Below are positions 10,601-18,751 of a stretch of 40,770 nt of DNA, in pieces. A program made the translations under genes and the position numbers. Source of the DNA: Clostridiaceae bacterium (GTDB taxonomy: Bacteria > Bacillota > Clostridia > Acetivibrionales > Acetivibrionaceae); assembly GCA_012519925.1 (NCBI GenBank), contig JAAYPF010000129.1:1-40770 (forward strand), written 5' to 3'. The notes under the pieces were generated by a model. It did no database searches, was not told the origin of the DNA, and was given only the letters and a program-made list of their open reading frames with translations. How positions within the stretch are numbered: the stretch's first letter is position 1; every line of letters starts with the position of its first letter.

Positions 10601-10885
10601 AATGTTGAAGCCGAAGTAATAAATAAGATAAATGAGGGAAGACCTAATATAGTAGATGCTATAACTAATAAAGAGATTCAATTAATAATAAATACCCCAA
10701 TCGGGAAAAAGAGTCAAGATGATGATTCCTATATACGTAAGACAGCTATCAAATATAAAATACCTTATATAACAACTATGGCTGCTGCAAATGCTTCGGT
10801 TAAAGGTATTGCTGCATTTAAAGAGAGTAAAAAACAAGTTGTACCAATTAAATCTCTTCAAGAATACCACAAAAATATACGCTAA
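7661..10885 (+). CDS. carB: Carbamoyl-phosphate synthase large subunit
   Basis: This 1074-residue enzyme makes carbamoyl phosphate from bicarbonate, ammonia supplied by the small subunit, and two ATP, for pyrimidine and arginine synthesis. The order is complete: N-terminal carboxyphosphate half opening with [20 protein letters not shown], first ATP-grasp ([13 protein letters not shown] near 170), oligomerisation region, second half opening with [20 protein letters not shown], second ATP-grasp ([12 protein letters not shown]), and a C-terminal MGS-like allosteric domain (about 930-1074). ATG at 7661 follows GAAGGAG by 8 nt; upstream codons lack family similarity. A TATAAT (7607-7612) and a small GCTCA/TGAGC hairpin (7622-7635) lie in the leader. 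No carA is adjacent, so the small subunit must be encoded elsewhere. Confidence 0.97.
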   Translation: [1074 protein letters not shown]

Positions 10886-10927
10886 ATTGAGCGTTAATAA
10901 ACATTATTTCTGTTATACTAAAGTATA

Positions 10928-10961
10928 AAGAAACAAGGTGTATATACCTTGTTTCTTTTTT
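10928..10961 (+). terminator. Terminator of carB
   Basis: A perfect 12-bp stem (10928-10939 with 10946-10957), a 6-nt loop and a T-run to 10961. Confidence 0.9.
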
Positions 10962-11543
10962 GATACCTAAGAAAATATTTTGGTTAAAAAATAAAGTTCC
11001 ATAATATGCATTTGCACGGTGACGAGTACCTTCTTTTTTGCTCTTTGAGTATGTGTACATGTTCGTTTTCATGATATGAAGTATATTAAAAAAATAATAA
11101 TAATTGTCGATATATTATATGTAATTAAAAAAAGAACTAGTCAATAGAAAATTTAGAAATTTGAGTTGACGGACTTTGTACTTAGAACCTGCAAAGGATA
11201 TTAAAAAATATTCTAATGAAATAAATAAAAAAAGATTTAAAAAAGGTTTTTATAAGAAAAAGTCGAATATTATAAATACGTATATAAATTTACATAACAA
11301 TTCTTTCTTTAATAGATGTCTAAAAATTTACAAATGTCGTTTCTATAAATATAATTATCTTTTTTCTGTTAGTACTTACTGTTTTTTTGTGGTATTTTAA
11401 AAACGGTAATACATACAGTTTTGGGATATAAAGTCATAATATCGCACACGAAAAGAACAACAAAGAATGTACATGGCTTGTATAGATAGAAGAAAAAATG
11501 CAAGATATTTTTACAAAAGCATGCATTTTGAGAGGAGGAGAAG
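10962..11543. other. AT-rich region without a convincing gene
   Basis: About 580 bp between carB and the CheX-like pair. A 74-codon plus-strand frame (11176-11400, TTG start) has no ribosome binding site and a product dominated by Lys, Asn, Tyr and Phe, as expected from AT-rich noncoding DNA. The promoter of the CheX-like genes should lie here, but I cannot place it with confidence. A GAGGAGG-type ribosome binding site closes the region. Confidence 0.5.
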
Positions 11544-12020
11544 ATGGATAAGAGATTGGAAGAACCATACTTATCTAGTACTAAGAATACAATTAAGCGA
11601 ATGGTAGGTATAGATATTTATGAATGTAAAGATGAAGAGTTAGAGAACGGTGAAATAATTTCCTATGGTGTCGGTTCTATAATTAATTTTACAGGCAAGA
11701 TAAAAGGCAGGTTTATGATTGACTTAGAAGTGGATTTGGCTTGTAAAATAGCATCGAAGATGCTTGGAAGACCGTGCTTTAATTTGAAAGACAGGGCATT
11801 CATAGCTGCAATTTCTGAACTCAGCAGCATTATTGCAGGGGATGCAAATACATATATAAATGATACTCATTCTTTAGATCTTCGTCTGGCTACTCCTGTT
11901 GCTTATACTGGAAAAAGTATAATTCTTTTAACTCCAAAAGTAATTTCTTCATCTTTTTTGTGTAATACAGCCTCCGGAAAAATAAAGCTTAACATTGGTT
12001 TTCAGGGGGGGTTGGAGTAG
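11544..12020 (+). CDS. CheX-like protein with degenerate phosphatase motif
   Basis: A 158-residue member of the CheC/CheX/FliY fold, the family that removes phosphate from the response regulator CheY-P. Its position and length match CheX, and it is directly followed by a second copy. The catalytic helix normally reads E-x-x-N with a later G-N; here it is E92-L-S-S95 and AGD, so the key asparagine is replaced by serine. The rest of the fold pattern (GRFMIDLEVDLACKIASKMLG, the TPVAYTGKSI strand) is kept. It may therefore be a weak or inactive phosphatase acting as a partner or sensor domain. A GAGAGGAGGAG ribosome binding site precedes ATG 11544. Confidence 0.75.
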   Translation: MDKRLEEPYLSSTKNTIKRMVGIDIYECKDEELENGEIISYGVGSIINFTGKIKGRFMIDLEVDLACKIASKMLGRPCFNLKDRAFIAAISELSSIIAGDANTYINDTHSLDLRLATPVAYTGKSIILLTPKVISSSFLCNTASGKIKLNIGFQGGLE

Positions 12021-12476
12021 TTGGATGCTAATCATGTAAACCCGTTTTTACGAGCCGTTGAATTGGTATTAGGTCAGCTAGGTATCAGTGACATCAAAAA
12101 GGGAGAAGTAAAAGTAAAAGATGAGATGTATGTTGATAGAGATATAACAGCTTTTCTTGGAATAGTTGGAGAGGTCAAAGGTAATGTTTTCTACTCTTTT
12201 GACTTTCAGACTGCTATAAAAATAGTTTCGTGCATGGTTGGAATGCCCGTTACAGAACTAAGAGAATTTGAAAGAAGTGCTTTAGCAGAGCTGGCAAACA
12301 TGATTACAGGAAATGCCGTAGGGGGGTTGAAGGGTTTTAGAGATCTTGATATTACTCCACCTTCTGTCATAATGGGTCATGATATATTTTTTGTTATGGG
12401 TACGGTACCAACTCTTATGATTAGTATTGAATCTTCAGTTGGAGTTATTGAAGTCAACTTTGGACTAGAATCATAA
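12021..12476 (+). CDS. CheX-like chemotaxis phosphatase
   Basis: A 151-residue CheX-family protein expected to dephosphorylate CheY-P. The catalytic motif is intact: E90-L-A-N93 followed by G97-N98 in the helix AELANMITGNAVGGL. The N-terminus MDANHVNPFLRAVELVLGQL matches the CheX pattern. The start is TTG, immediately after the TAG stop of the preceding gene, with GGAG about 5 nt upstream and no usable in-frame ATG, so the two genes are probably translationally coupled. With the chemoreceptor at 1077 it shows that the organism has a chemotaxis system, although no cheA or cheY lies in this window. Confidence 0.87.
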   Translation: MDANHVNPFLRAVELVLGQLGISDIKKGEVKVKDEMYVDRDITAFLGIVGEVKGNVFYSFDFQTAIKIVSCMVGMPVTELREFERSALAELANMITGNAVGGLKGFRDLDITPPSVIMGHDIFFVMGTVPTLMISIESSVGVIEVNFGLES

Positions 12477-12667
12477 TATAATATTGTAAGGGTAATATCT
12501 AGGTGATTTTTAAATAGCTGGCATTTGTAATAATAAAAAAATGGACTTCTAATATAGACAAAATACCCTTCGTACTATGAAATATGGTTATTTTACAAGT
12601 CTTTAGGGAATAATAATAGTACAATATTTATACCTCTACAAACACTAAATAAAAAGGAGGGCTTTGT

Positions 12668-12874
12668 ATGTTGATATGTGTTCCTAAATCTGATTTAAGA
12701 AAAGTATCCGATGGAGAAATACTTGCACTATTTACAGAAGATTCATTTATTGGGTATGCGAATGTTCTTGCTGTTTTAGAAAGTATAATCATTCTTGATG
12801 TTAGTAAAAAGGTTGCAAAACTATATGAGCACTTAGTTAGAAACAATAAGCTCGTGAATTTTCATATATGCTGA
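12668..12874 (+). CDS. Hypothetical protein (68 aa)
   Basis: The ATG at 12668 follows AAGGAGG by 6 nt, a strong ribosome binding site. The product begins MLICVPKSDLRKVSDGEILA and has a hydrophobic middle (VLAVLESIIILDVSKKVA), more like a buried strand-helix pattern than a membrane helix, then a basic LVRNNKLVNFHIC end. A terminator hairpin lies about 65 bp downstream. I do not recognise the family. It lies 190 bp after the second CheX-like gene and may have its own promoter. Confidence 0.6.
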   Translation: MLICVPKSDLRKVSDGEILALFTEDSFIGYANVLAVLESIIILDVSKKVAKLYEHLVRNNKLVNFHIC

Positions 12875-12938
12875 TGTTTTTTTAAACATATCGTGAAAAA
12901 TGAAAGCATAACGGATTAGTATTACATAAAACGTAAAC

Positions 12939-12982
12939 AAAGTGGTGAGGAAAAATAACTTTTTTTTCCTTCACCACTTTTT
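12939..12982. terminator. Bidirectional terminator between convergent genes
   Basis: AAAGTGGTGAGGAAAAA (12939-12955) pairs with the right arm 12963-12980 with one bulged base, and T-runs flank both strands in the right sense. It separates the 68-aa gene (plus) from the PurF-like gene (minus). Confidence 0.8.
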
Positions 12983-13027
12983 AAGAGTAACTAGCAAAAT
13001 CTAAGTGTTTTTCATTATTACTAAGTA

Positions 13028-14428
13028 TTACTCTTTGCCGTTCCAACAATAGGTACATACTTTGTCTTTTGGCAAGCCTATTGCATCTATCATATCGTCA
13101 AGTCTCTGATACTTCAATGTTGTAAGATTCAAACGCTTGCGTATACAGTCCACCATGCAACTGTGCTTTTCAGTGGAGGAATCGGTGTATTCATCAAAGG
13201 AAGCAGGTTCGCTGCCTTCTAATTCTACAATTGCACGACGAGTAGCCAAATCCAACTCGGTACGGGATCTTGAAAAGTTTAGATATTTACAGCCATAGAG
13301 AAGCGGTGGGCATGCTGAACGCATATGAACTTCTTTAGCATTACAGTTATAGAGTAGCTCGGCTGTTTCACGAAGCTGCGTACCGCGGACAATGGAATCA
13401 TCACAAAATAGTACACTTTTTCCCTGTACCAGTTCGGGAATTGGAATGAGTTTCATTTTTGCGACCAAGTTACGGATTTCTTGATCTTGTGGCATAAAAC
13501 TCCTTGCCCAGGTTGGAGTGTACTTTATAAATGGTCTGCCAAAGGGAATTCTAGCTTCATTAGAGTAACCGATTGCATGGGCCACTCCCGAATCGGGAAC
13601 ACCTGCAACAAGGTCAATGTCGAGAGAGTCTCTACGGGCTAATGCAGCACCATTGCGATAGCGCATTATTTCAACATTCATACCTTCATAGGATGAAGAT
13701 GGATAACCATAGTAGACCCACAAAAAGGCACATATCTTCATTTTATCACTGGGAGGTGTTATTTTTTCCATACCGTCAGGTGATAAGAATACAATTTCCC
13801 CTGGAGCAAGTTCGTATTTTATCTTGTAACCTAAATTTGGAAAAGCACAAGACTCGGATGCCACACAAAGAGCACCTTCTTTTTCCCCAACTATTAAAGG
13901 TGTCCTGCCATAGAAATCTCTAGCTGCATAAATGCCTTTAGAGGTCAGTATAAGCATTGTACAGGAGCCTTCTATCTCCTCCTGAGACCTTCTGATACCT
14001 TCTTTTATAGTACATTCTTGATCTATCAGAGCTGCCACTACTTCTGTAGGGTTTATTTCACCTTTGCTCATCTCAGAGAAATGGAGATAATGTCTCTCAA
14101 AGGTTTTATTAACGAGCTCATTGATATTATTAATACGTCCTACTGTTGTTATTGCGTAATTACCATGATGTGAAAATATAGACAACGGCTGTGCCTCATT
14201 ATCACTAATACATCCAACACCTATATTACCTGACATACCAGGAAGGTCGTTCTCAAATTTTGTCCTAAATTGAGTGTTTTCAATATTATGAATAGACCTG
14301 GTAAATCCATTACCGTTCCATACTGTCATGCCTCCACGACTTGTTCCTAAATGTGAATGGTAGTCGGTACCAAAAAATAGATCTGTCACACAATCATTTT
14401 TTGATGCCACCCCGAAAAGTCCTCCCAC
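13028..14428 (-). CDS. PurF-like PRPP amidotransferase paralogue lacking the glutaminase cysteine
   Basis: A 466-residue homologue of amidophosphoribosyltransferase (PurF). The phosphoribosyltransferase half is intact, with the PRPP loop VLFCDDSIVRGTQ near 335-350. Cysteines C233, C380, C458 and C461 sit where Bacillus PurF binds its 4Fe-4S cluster. The glutaminase half is altered: the protein starts M-G-G-L-F-G-V where active enzymes have a cysteine that becomes the N-terminal nucleophile, RGQE-type residues are replaced by SRGGM, and the usual NGN oxyanion segment is VGRIN. The GTG start at 14428 follows GGGGTGA by 7 nt and an in-frame stop lies just upstream, so no hidden cysteine is encoded. 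It could use free ammonia or do another reaction; a normal purF is expected elsewhere. Confidence 0.85.
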   Translation of the reverse strand: MGGLFGVASKNDCVTDLFFGTDYHSHLGTSRGGMTVWNGNGFTRSIHNIENTQFRTKFENDLPGMSGNIGVGCISDNEAQPLSIFSHHGNYAITTVGRINNINELVNKTFERHYLHFSEMSKGEINPTEVVAALIDQECTIKEGIRRSQEEIEGSCTMLILTSKGIYAARDFYGRTPLIVGEKEGALCVASESCAFPNLGYKIKYELAPGEIVFLSPDGMEKITPPSDKMKICAFLWVYYGYPSSSYEGMNVEIMRYRNGAALARRDSLDIDLVAGVPDSGVAHAIGYSNEARIPFGRPFIKYTPTWARSFMPQDQEIRNLVAKMKLIPIPELVQGKSVLFCDDSIVRGTQLRETAELLYNCNAKEVHMRSACPPLLYGCKYLNFSRSRTELDLATRRAIVELEGSEPASFDEYTDSSTEKHSCMVDCIRKRLNLTTLKYQRLDDMIDAIGLPKDKVCTYCWNGKE

Positions 14429-14484
14429 GAAAAAATCACCCCTGTTAAAAAATTAATATATATTAAGGTTTTGAAAATAACAAT

Positions 14485-14547
14485 CGCCTCTAGAAATTCA
14501 ACTAGTGACTATTTTAAAAAAAATAGCACATAGGAGAAATAGAGGCG
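14485..14547. repeat. Hairpin in the leader of the PurF-like gene
   Basis: CGCCTCTA (14485-14492) pairs with TAGAGGCG (14540-14547), with an inner A/T-rich CTATTTT/AAAATAG stem. It lies between the SulP gene and the PurF-like gene on the minus strand, so it could end the SulP transcript or sit in the PurF-like leader. It does not look like a purine riboswitch. Confidence 0.5.
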
Positions 14548-14678
14548 TTAATATTATCAAGCACTCATAATAATCATTATAAATCAATATAGCAATAGTT
14601 TAAAGTACTATTTAGGACATTTCAAAATTCCTATGCTTATATAAACAAGCTTTACAACATCTCATCTAGTCGCTAGTC

Positions 14679-16325
14679 TTAGGCTACAACCATATCTTGT
14701 GCAGCAATAATTGCCTGATCTGCACTCCAGAAAACCATACCTTTACCGATATGGTTTGCTAAATTACTTTTCTTAAGCATATCTTTTACATTTGGTTGAA
14801 GTCCGCATAACATAAGCTGGCAGTTTCTTTGATGCAATTGATGATAGAGTTCATCAAGGGCTTGAACGCCTGAAGTATCAATCAGAGGAACACCACGCAT
14901 AGATAGAATAAGAACTCCTATGTTATCTATATCAGACAGTTGTGAGTTTAATTGTTTTACCGTTGCAAAGAAAATGGGTCCTGTAAAATATACTACGCGT
15001 ATATGTGCTAAGGTTTTGTCTAAAAACTTCCCGCTTTTTTCGCTAAGTCTTTCTTTATCAACTTCATGAATACTGATTCCCATGTTTGAGATTTTGACCA
15101 AAAACATAAAGCTTGCGAATACAACTCCTATTATAATTGCCTGAGTCAGATCAAATACTATGGTAGCAAACATTGTAATTAAGTATTTTAGAATAGCACT
15201 TGTAAAACGTTTGGAAAAAATGTATTTAATGTTTTCCCATTCATTCATACGCCAGGCTGTAACCATAAGTACACCGGAAAGAGCAGCTAAAGGGATTTGG
15301 GACATAACAGGTGCAAGGATAAACATCGATATAAGAAGACCTACCGAATGAAAAATACTAACAAGTCTAGTTTGACTGCCTGACTTAATTGCAACACTTG
15401 TCCTTGCAATGGCAGCGGTTGACGGAACTCCTCCAAAGAAAGGTATTATTATATTACCTATTCCCTGGGCTACTAACTCACGGTTGGCATCTAACTTTTC
15501 ACCTTTCATTTTACTGCCTACTTCACCGCAAAGGAGACTTTCAATCATTCCAAGAGCAGCAATACTTAATGCAGGCATAACCATTCCCTTTAGACTTGAT
15601 ACATCAATATTTAAAAGATTTAACCTACTTTCAGGTAAGAGGGTTTTAGGAATTTCACCTATAACTGCAACATTAAAATCGAAAATCAAATGTACCACCA
15701 GTGCAACCACAAGCCCTACAAGGGATGAAGGTACTATGGCATTCCACTTTTTCGGCCATAATAGCATTGTTGCAATTACAATACACCCTAAAAGCACAGC
15801 AGACCAGTTTGGGGTTATACCGGTTTTGAAATAGTTGATAAATTTTATTGCTGTAGAACTAGCTTCCGCTGATTTTATTCCAAAAAAATTATCAATTTGA
15901 CCAATGGCGATAATCAATGCTATACCTGATGTAAAGCCTGTCACAACAGGTGCTGGTATGTAGGATACAATCTTGCCAAATTTCAATAGTCCTGCTATTA
16001 CAAGTATAACCCCTGACATCGCTCCTGCCAGCCAAACTCCGTTAAGACCATACTTTTGTGAAAGCAATATGAGGATAGCTGTCATCGCACCTGTAGGACC
16101 TGAAACTTGAAAGGAGGCTCCTGAAAGTGAGGCGATCACAAAACCTGAAATAATCGCGGTAATAAGACCAGCTGCCGCTGTTGCACCACAGCCTACACCA
16201 AAGGCAAGAGCAAGTGGCAGAGCGACTGCCGTGACAGTTAGACCTGCCAGCAGATCTTGTTTGAGTTTATTGGCGTTATAACCTTTAAACTCTTGCTTGA
16301 GGTCTCTTACGTATTCATTTATCAT
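14679..16325 (-). CDS. SulP-family anion transporter with STAS domain
   Basis: An integral membrane transporter of the SulP (SLC26) family, 548 residues. The N-terminal half has the family signature with many membrane helices (for example DLLAGLTVTAVALPLALAFG near 25-45, and SGPTGAMTAILILLS near 75-90). The C-terminal cytoplasmic STAS domain (about 430-548) contains GVLILSMRGVPLIDTSGVQAL. SulP proteins carry sulfate, bicarbonate, dicarboxylates or other anions; the substrate is not determined by sequence. A cysteine synthase gene lies 2.5 kb away, which makes sulfate worth considering but proves nothing. ATG at 16325 is preferred because GGAG lies 8 nt upstream; an in-frame GTG at 16334 would add three residues. 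Confidence 0.92.
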   Translation of the reverse strand: MINEYVRDLKQEFKGYNANKLKQDLLAGLTVTAVALPLALAFGVGCGATAAAGLITAIISGFVIASLSGASFQVSGPTGAMTAILILLSQKYGLNGVWLAGAMSGVILVIAGLLKFGKIVSYIPAPVVTGFTSGIALIIAIGQIDNFFGIKSAEASSTAIKFINYFKTGITPNWSAVLLGCIVIATMLLWPKKWNAIVPSSLVGLVVALVVHLIFDFNVAVIGEIPKTLLPESRLNLLNIDVSSLKGMVMPALSIAALGMIESLLCGEVGSKMKGEKLDANRELVAQGIGNIIIPFFGGVPSTAAIARTSVAIKSGSQTRLVSIFHSVGLLISMFILAPVMSQIPLAALSGVLMVTAWRMNEWENIKYIFSKRFTSAILKYLITMFATIVFDLTQAIIIGVVFASFMFLVKISNMGISIHEVDKERLSEKSGKFLDKTLAHIRVVYFTGPIFFATVKQLNSQLSDIDNIGVLILSMRGVPLIDTSGVQALDELYHQLHQRNCQLMLCGLQPNVKDMLKKSNLANHIGKGMVFWSADQAIIAAQDMVVA

Positions 16326-16945
16326 TATTTTCACTCCATTCTATTAAGTTGATTCAAAAGTAATCAATGCTAAGGTTAAAGTTCAATAAACTTGCTTTCT
16401 TTGAAAGGGTAATTGCAAAGTCCTTTTGCAATTACCTTTATTAGAAAAGTAAACAAGCATTATAAACATAGAGTTATAATCGGAGAAAGCATTTTGATAA
16501 ACTGATAATAAAAGTTAGTTTATCAGAATTTATACTAAATCCTAAATCATACCTTGTTAATTCTAAGACTATTTGGGTATAAAGACAATATGCAAAAAAG
16601 TTCAAATAATTTATGTTAGGACAAGCTTGGTCGTTTTTTGGTGTTTGTGTTAAATTTATTCTAAAATACTTGGACAAATAGCTATTTTCTATAGTAAATC
16701 TATATGGTTTTTATTACATTTTAGATTTTATAAAAATTTTTATTAAATATGCTGAAAAAAATGATATAATATCTTTTTAACTATATTAGTATTATTTGAT
16801 TTTTGCAAGCGAATATATTGAATATTCAAAAAACAAAATGCTCTAAAGATATAGTTTTTGAAGTGATAATTCATAAGCTTATGGATTTAATTTTGCTAAA
16901 GGGGTTTTATAAATATTATTAAGTATTTTTGAAAGGACAATAGGA
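16326..16945. other. Divergent intergenic region with two hairpins, no gene seen
   Basis: About 620 bp between the SulP gene (minus) and the YkgJ-like gene (plus). It holds TTGATT/AATCAA (16349-16367) near the SulP start; a long hairpin AAAGG(G)TAATTGCAAA (16404-16419) with 16425-16439; and TGATAAACT/AGTTTATCA (16495-16525). A TATAAT-like box lies near 16774. A 67-codon minus-strand frame at 16474-16677 crosses a hairpin and has no ribosome binding site, so I do not call it. Confidence 0.45.
16404..16439. terminator. Long hairpin upstream of the SulP gene
   Basis: A 15-bp stem with one bulged G and a short loop. The flanking T-tracts are weak on both strands (CTTTATTAG on plus, CCTTTCAAAG on minus). 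It may be an attenuator in the SulP leader rather than a classical terminator. Confidence 0.45.
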
Positions 16946-17203
16946 ATGGAATGTAGAATAGGTTGTGCTGCTTGTTGTATTGTTGTATCCATATCATCAC
17001 CAATACCAGGTATGCCTCAAGGAAAACCAGCTGGTGTAAGATGTGTTCAATTGACAGACGATAACAAATGTAAACTATTTGGGAAAAATGAGAGACCTGC
17101 TGTCTGTTTAAGTTTGAAGCCATCACATGAAATGTGTGGTACAGAGAATTCCTATGCCTATTCATATCTTGAAGTACTTGAAAATAGCACCAAACCTGCT
17201 TGA
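16946..17203 (+). CDS. YkgJ-type cysteine-cluster protein
   Basis: An 85-residue protein of the YkgJ family (CxxxCxxCC zinc- or iron-cluster domain). The N-terminus has C3, C7, C10 and C11 in MECRIGCAACCIVVSISSPI, followed by the diagnostic PGMPQGKPAGVRC, then CKLFG and CLSLKPSHEMCG, giving about nine cysteines in all. The family is presumed to bind a metal or Fe-S cluster, and its role is unknown. The length is normal for the compact form. It lies 165 bp before citrate synthase and may be transcribed separately. GAAAGGA precedes the ATG. Confidence 0.9.
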   Translation: MECRIGCAACCIVVSISSPIPGMPQGKPAGVRCVQLTDDNKCKLFGKNERPAVCLSLKPSHEMCGTENSYAYSYLEVLENSTKPA

Positions 17204-17368
17204 TAAATTATAGTAAATATATTGCTTGTTAATTGTAATTTATGTAAAATGGTAATAAAAATCAGAATTATTTACTGTTCTTTATTTTGTTCAACTTAGC
17301 TATATCTACATATATTAGCACTGCGAAATAGTTTGTTAAAAAAGTTTTCAATATGAGGAGGTAGTATT

Positions 17369-18733
17369 ATGGGAAATTTTAAACTTAAGGAACATAAAAG
17401 AGATATTGAAGAACTAAGCAAGTTAGCACAAAAGAGCAGTTTGATTAATCAAGAACTATTTCTCAAATATCAGGTAAAGCGTGGACTTCGAGACCTTGAC
17501 GGTAAAGGAGTACTTGTCGGATTGACGGAGATTGGTGAAGTACATTCTTATATTATTGATGAAAACGAGATGATTCCCGTTCCAGGAAGGCTCATGTATA
17601 GGGGAATAGATGTTACTGATCTTGCCGATGGTTTTATTAAAAGCGGAAGAAATGGTTTTGAAGAAACTTGTTATTTGCTATTGTTCGGAAATTTGCCTAA
17701 TAAAAAACAGTTGGCTGATTTTGAACAAATTCTTGCTGATTACCGATATCTTCCTGATAGTTTTGTAAGGGATATGATTTTGAATGCTCCAAGCAAAGAT
17801 ATGATGAATGTACTAGCTAGAAGTGTTCTCACCTTTTATAGTTATGATGACCGTGCTGATGACACTTCTATTGCAAATGTACTTGAACAATGCATTAGAT
17901 TGATTGCATGTTTTCCTTCTATTGCGGTATATGGTTATCATGCGTATTCCCACTATCACGAAAACAAAAGTTTGTTTATTCATAGCCCGAAACCAGAATT
18001 GAGTACTGCAGAGAATATATTGCATATGTTAAGACCTGATAGTCAATATACAAAGCTAGAGTCAACACTTTTAGATCTTGCCCTTGTACTTCATGCAGAA
18101 CATGGAGGTGGTAACAACTCCTCTTTTGTGACTCATGTAGTAACATCATCAGGAACCGACACATATTCTGTAATGTCAGCGGCTTTAGGTTCATTAAAAG
18201 GACCTAGACATGGAGGAGCAAATATTAAAGTAGTTCAGATGTTTGACGATATGAAAAAGAATCTAAAAGACTGGAATAGCGACACGGAAATAGAGGAGTA
18301 CTTGATGAAATTGCTCAAGAAAGAGGCCTTTGACTGTTCAGGACTTATATATGGTATTGGACACGCGGTATACTCAATTTCAGACCCCCGTTGTTTAGTT
18401 TTAAAAGAGTATGCACAGGAGCTGGCAAAAGAAAAGGGGCTTGAAGCAGAGTTTAATCTCTATTCAAAAGTGGAAGAATTGGCACCTAGAGTAATAGCAG
18501 AAGTGCGTAAAATGTATAAAGGTGTAAGTGCAAATGTAGATTTTTATTCTGGTTTTGTGTACAAAATGCTAGGTATTCCAAATGAAATGTTTACACCGAT
18601 TTTTGCAATATCTAGGATTGCAGGCTGGAGTGCTCACCGTATTGAGGAAATTGTAAATGCAGGAAAGATAATCAGACCTGCTTACAAAAGCGTTGCCCAA
18701 AGACGTGAGTATATAGATATTGAAGAAAGATAA
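17369..18733 (+). CDS. Citrate synthase
   Basis: A 454-residue citrate synthase family enzyme, condensing oxaloacetate with acetyl-CoA (or methylcitrate synthase acting on propionyl-CoA). Key segments are GRLMYRGIDVTDLADGF, the first active-site histidine region LHAEHGGGNNSSF, GPRHGGANIKVVQMF, the second histidine in GIGHAVYSISDPR, and the Asp in NVDFYSG. The roughly 50-residue N-terminal extension before the GLTEIGEV segment is typical of the clostridial long form. AGGAGG precedes the ATG. In anaerobic clostridia it feeds glutamate synthesis. The next gene, cysteine synthase, is 86 bp away behind a palindrome that may insulate or regulate it. Confidence 0.93.
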   Translation: MGNFKLKEHKRDIEELSKLAQKSSLINQELFLKYQVKRGLRDLDGKGVLVGLTEIGEVHSYIIDENEMIPVPGRLMYRGIDVTDLADGFIKSGRNGFEETCYLLLFGNLPNKKQLADFEQILADYRYLPDSFVRDMILNAPSKDMMNVLARSVLTFYSYDDRADDTSIANVLEQCIRLIACFPSIAVYGYHAYSHYHENKSLFIHSPKPELSTAENILHMLRPDSQYTKLESTLLDLALVLHAEHGGGNNSSFVTHVVTSSGTDTYSVMSAALGSLKGPRHGGANIKVVQMFDDMKKNLKDWNSDTEIEEYLMKLLKKEAFDCSGLIYGIGHAVYSISDPRCLVLKEYAQELAKEKGLEAEFNLYSKVEELAPRVIAEVRKMYKGVSANVDFYSGFVYKMLGIPNEMFTPIFAISRIAGWSAHRIEEIVNAGKIIRPAYKSVAQRREYIDIEER

Positions 18734-18751
18734 AATTAAGTTGAGCAATAA

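Noticed and set aside
10848-11072. 74-codon minus-strand frame after carB
   Set aside because: It runs across the carB terminator hairpin and into the carB end, with no ribosome binding site.
11176-11400. 74-codon plus-strand frame
   Set aside because: TTG start without a ribosome binding site and a product made almost only of Lys, Asn, Tyr, Phe and Ile, as AT-rich noncoding DNA gives by chance.
13573-13923. 116-codon plus-strand frame inside the PurF-like gene
   Set aside because: Antisense shadow of a conserved coding region; its residues follow from the codons of the real gene.
15409-15834. 141-codon plus-strand frame inside the SulP gene
   Set aside because: Antisense shadow; no ribosome binding site and no family resemblance.
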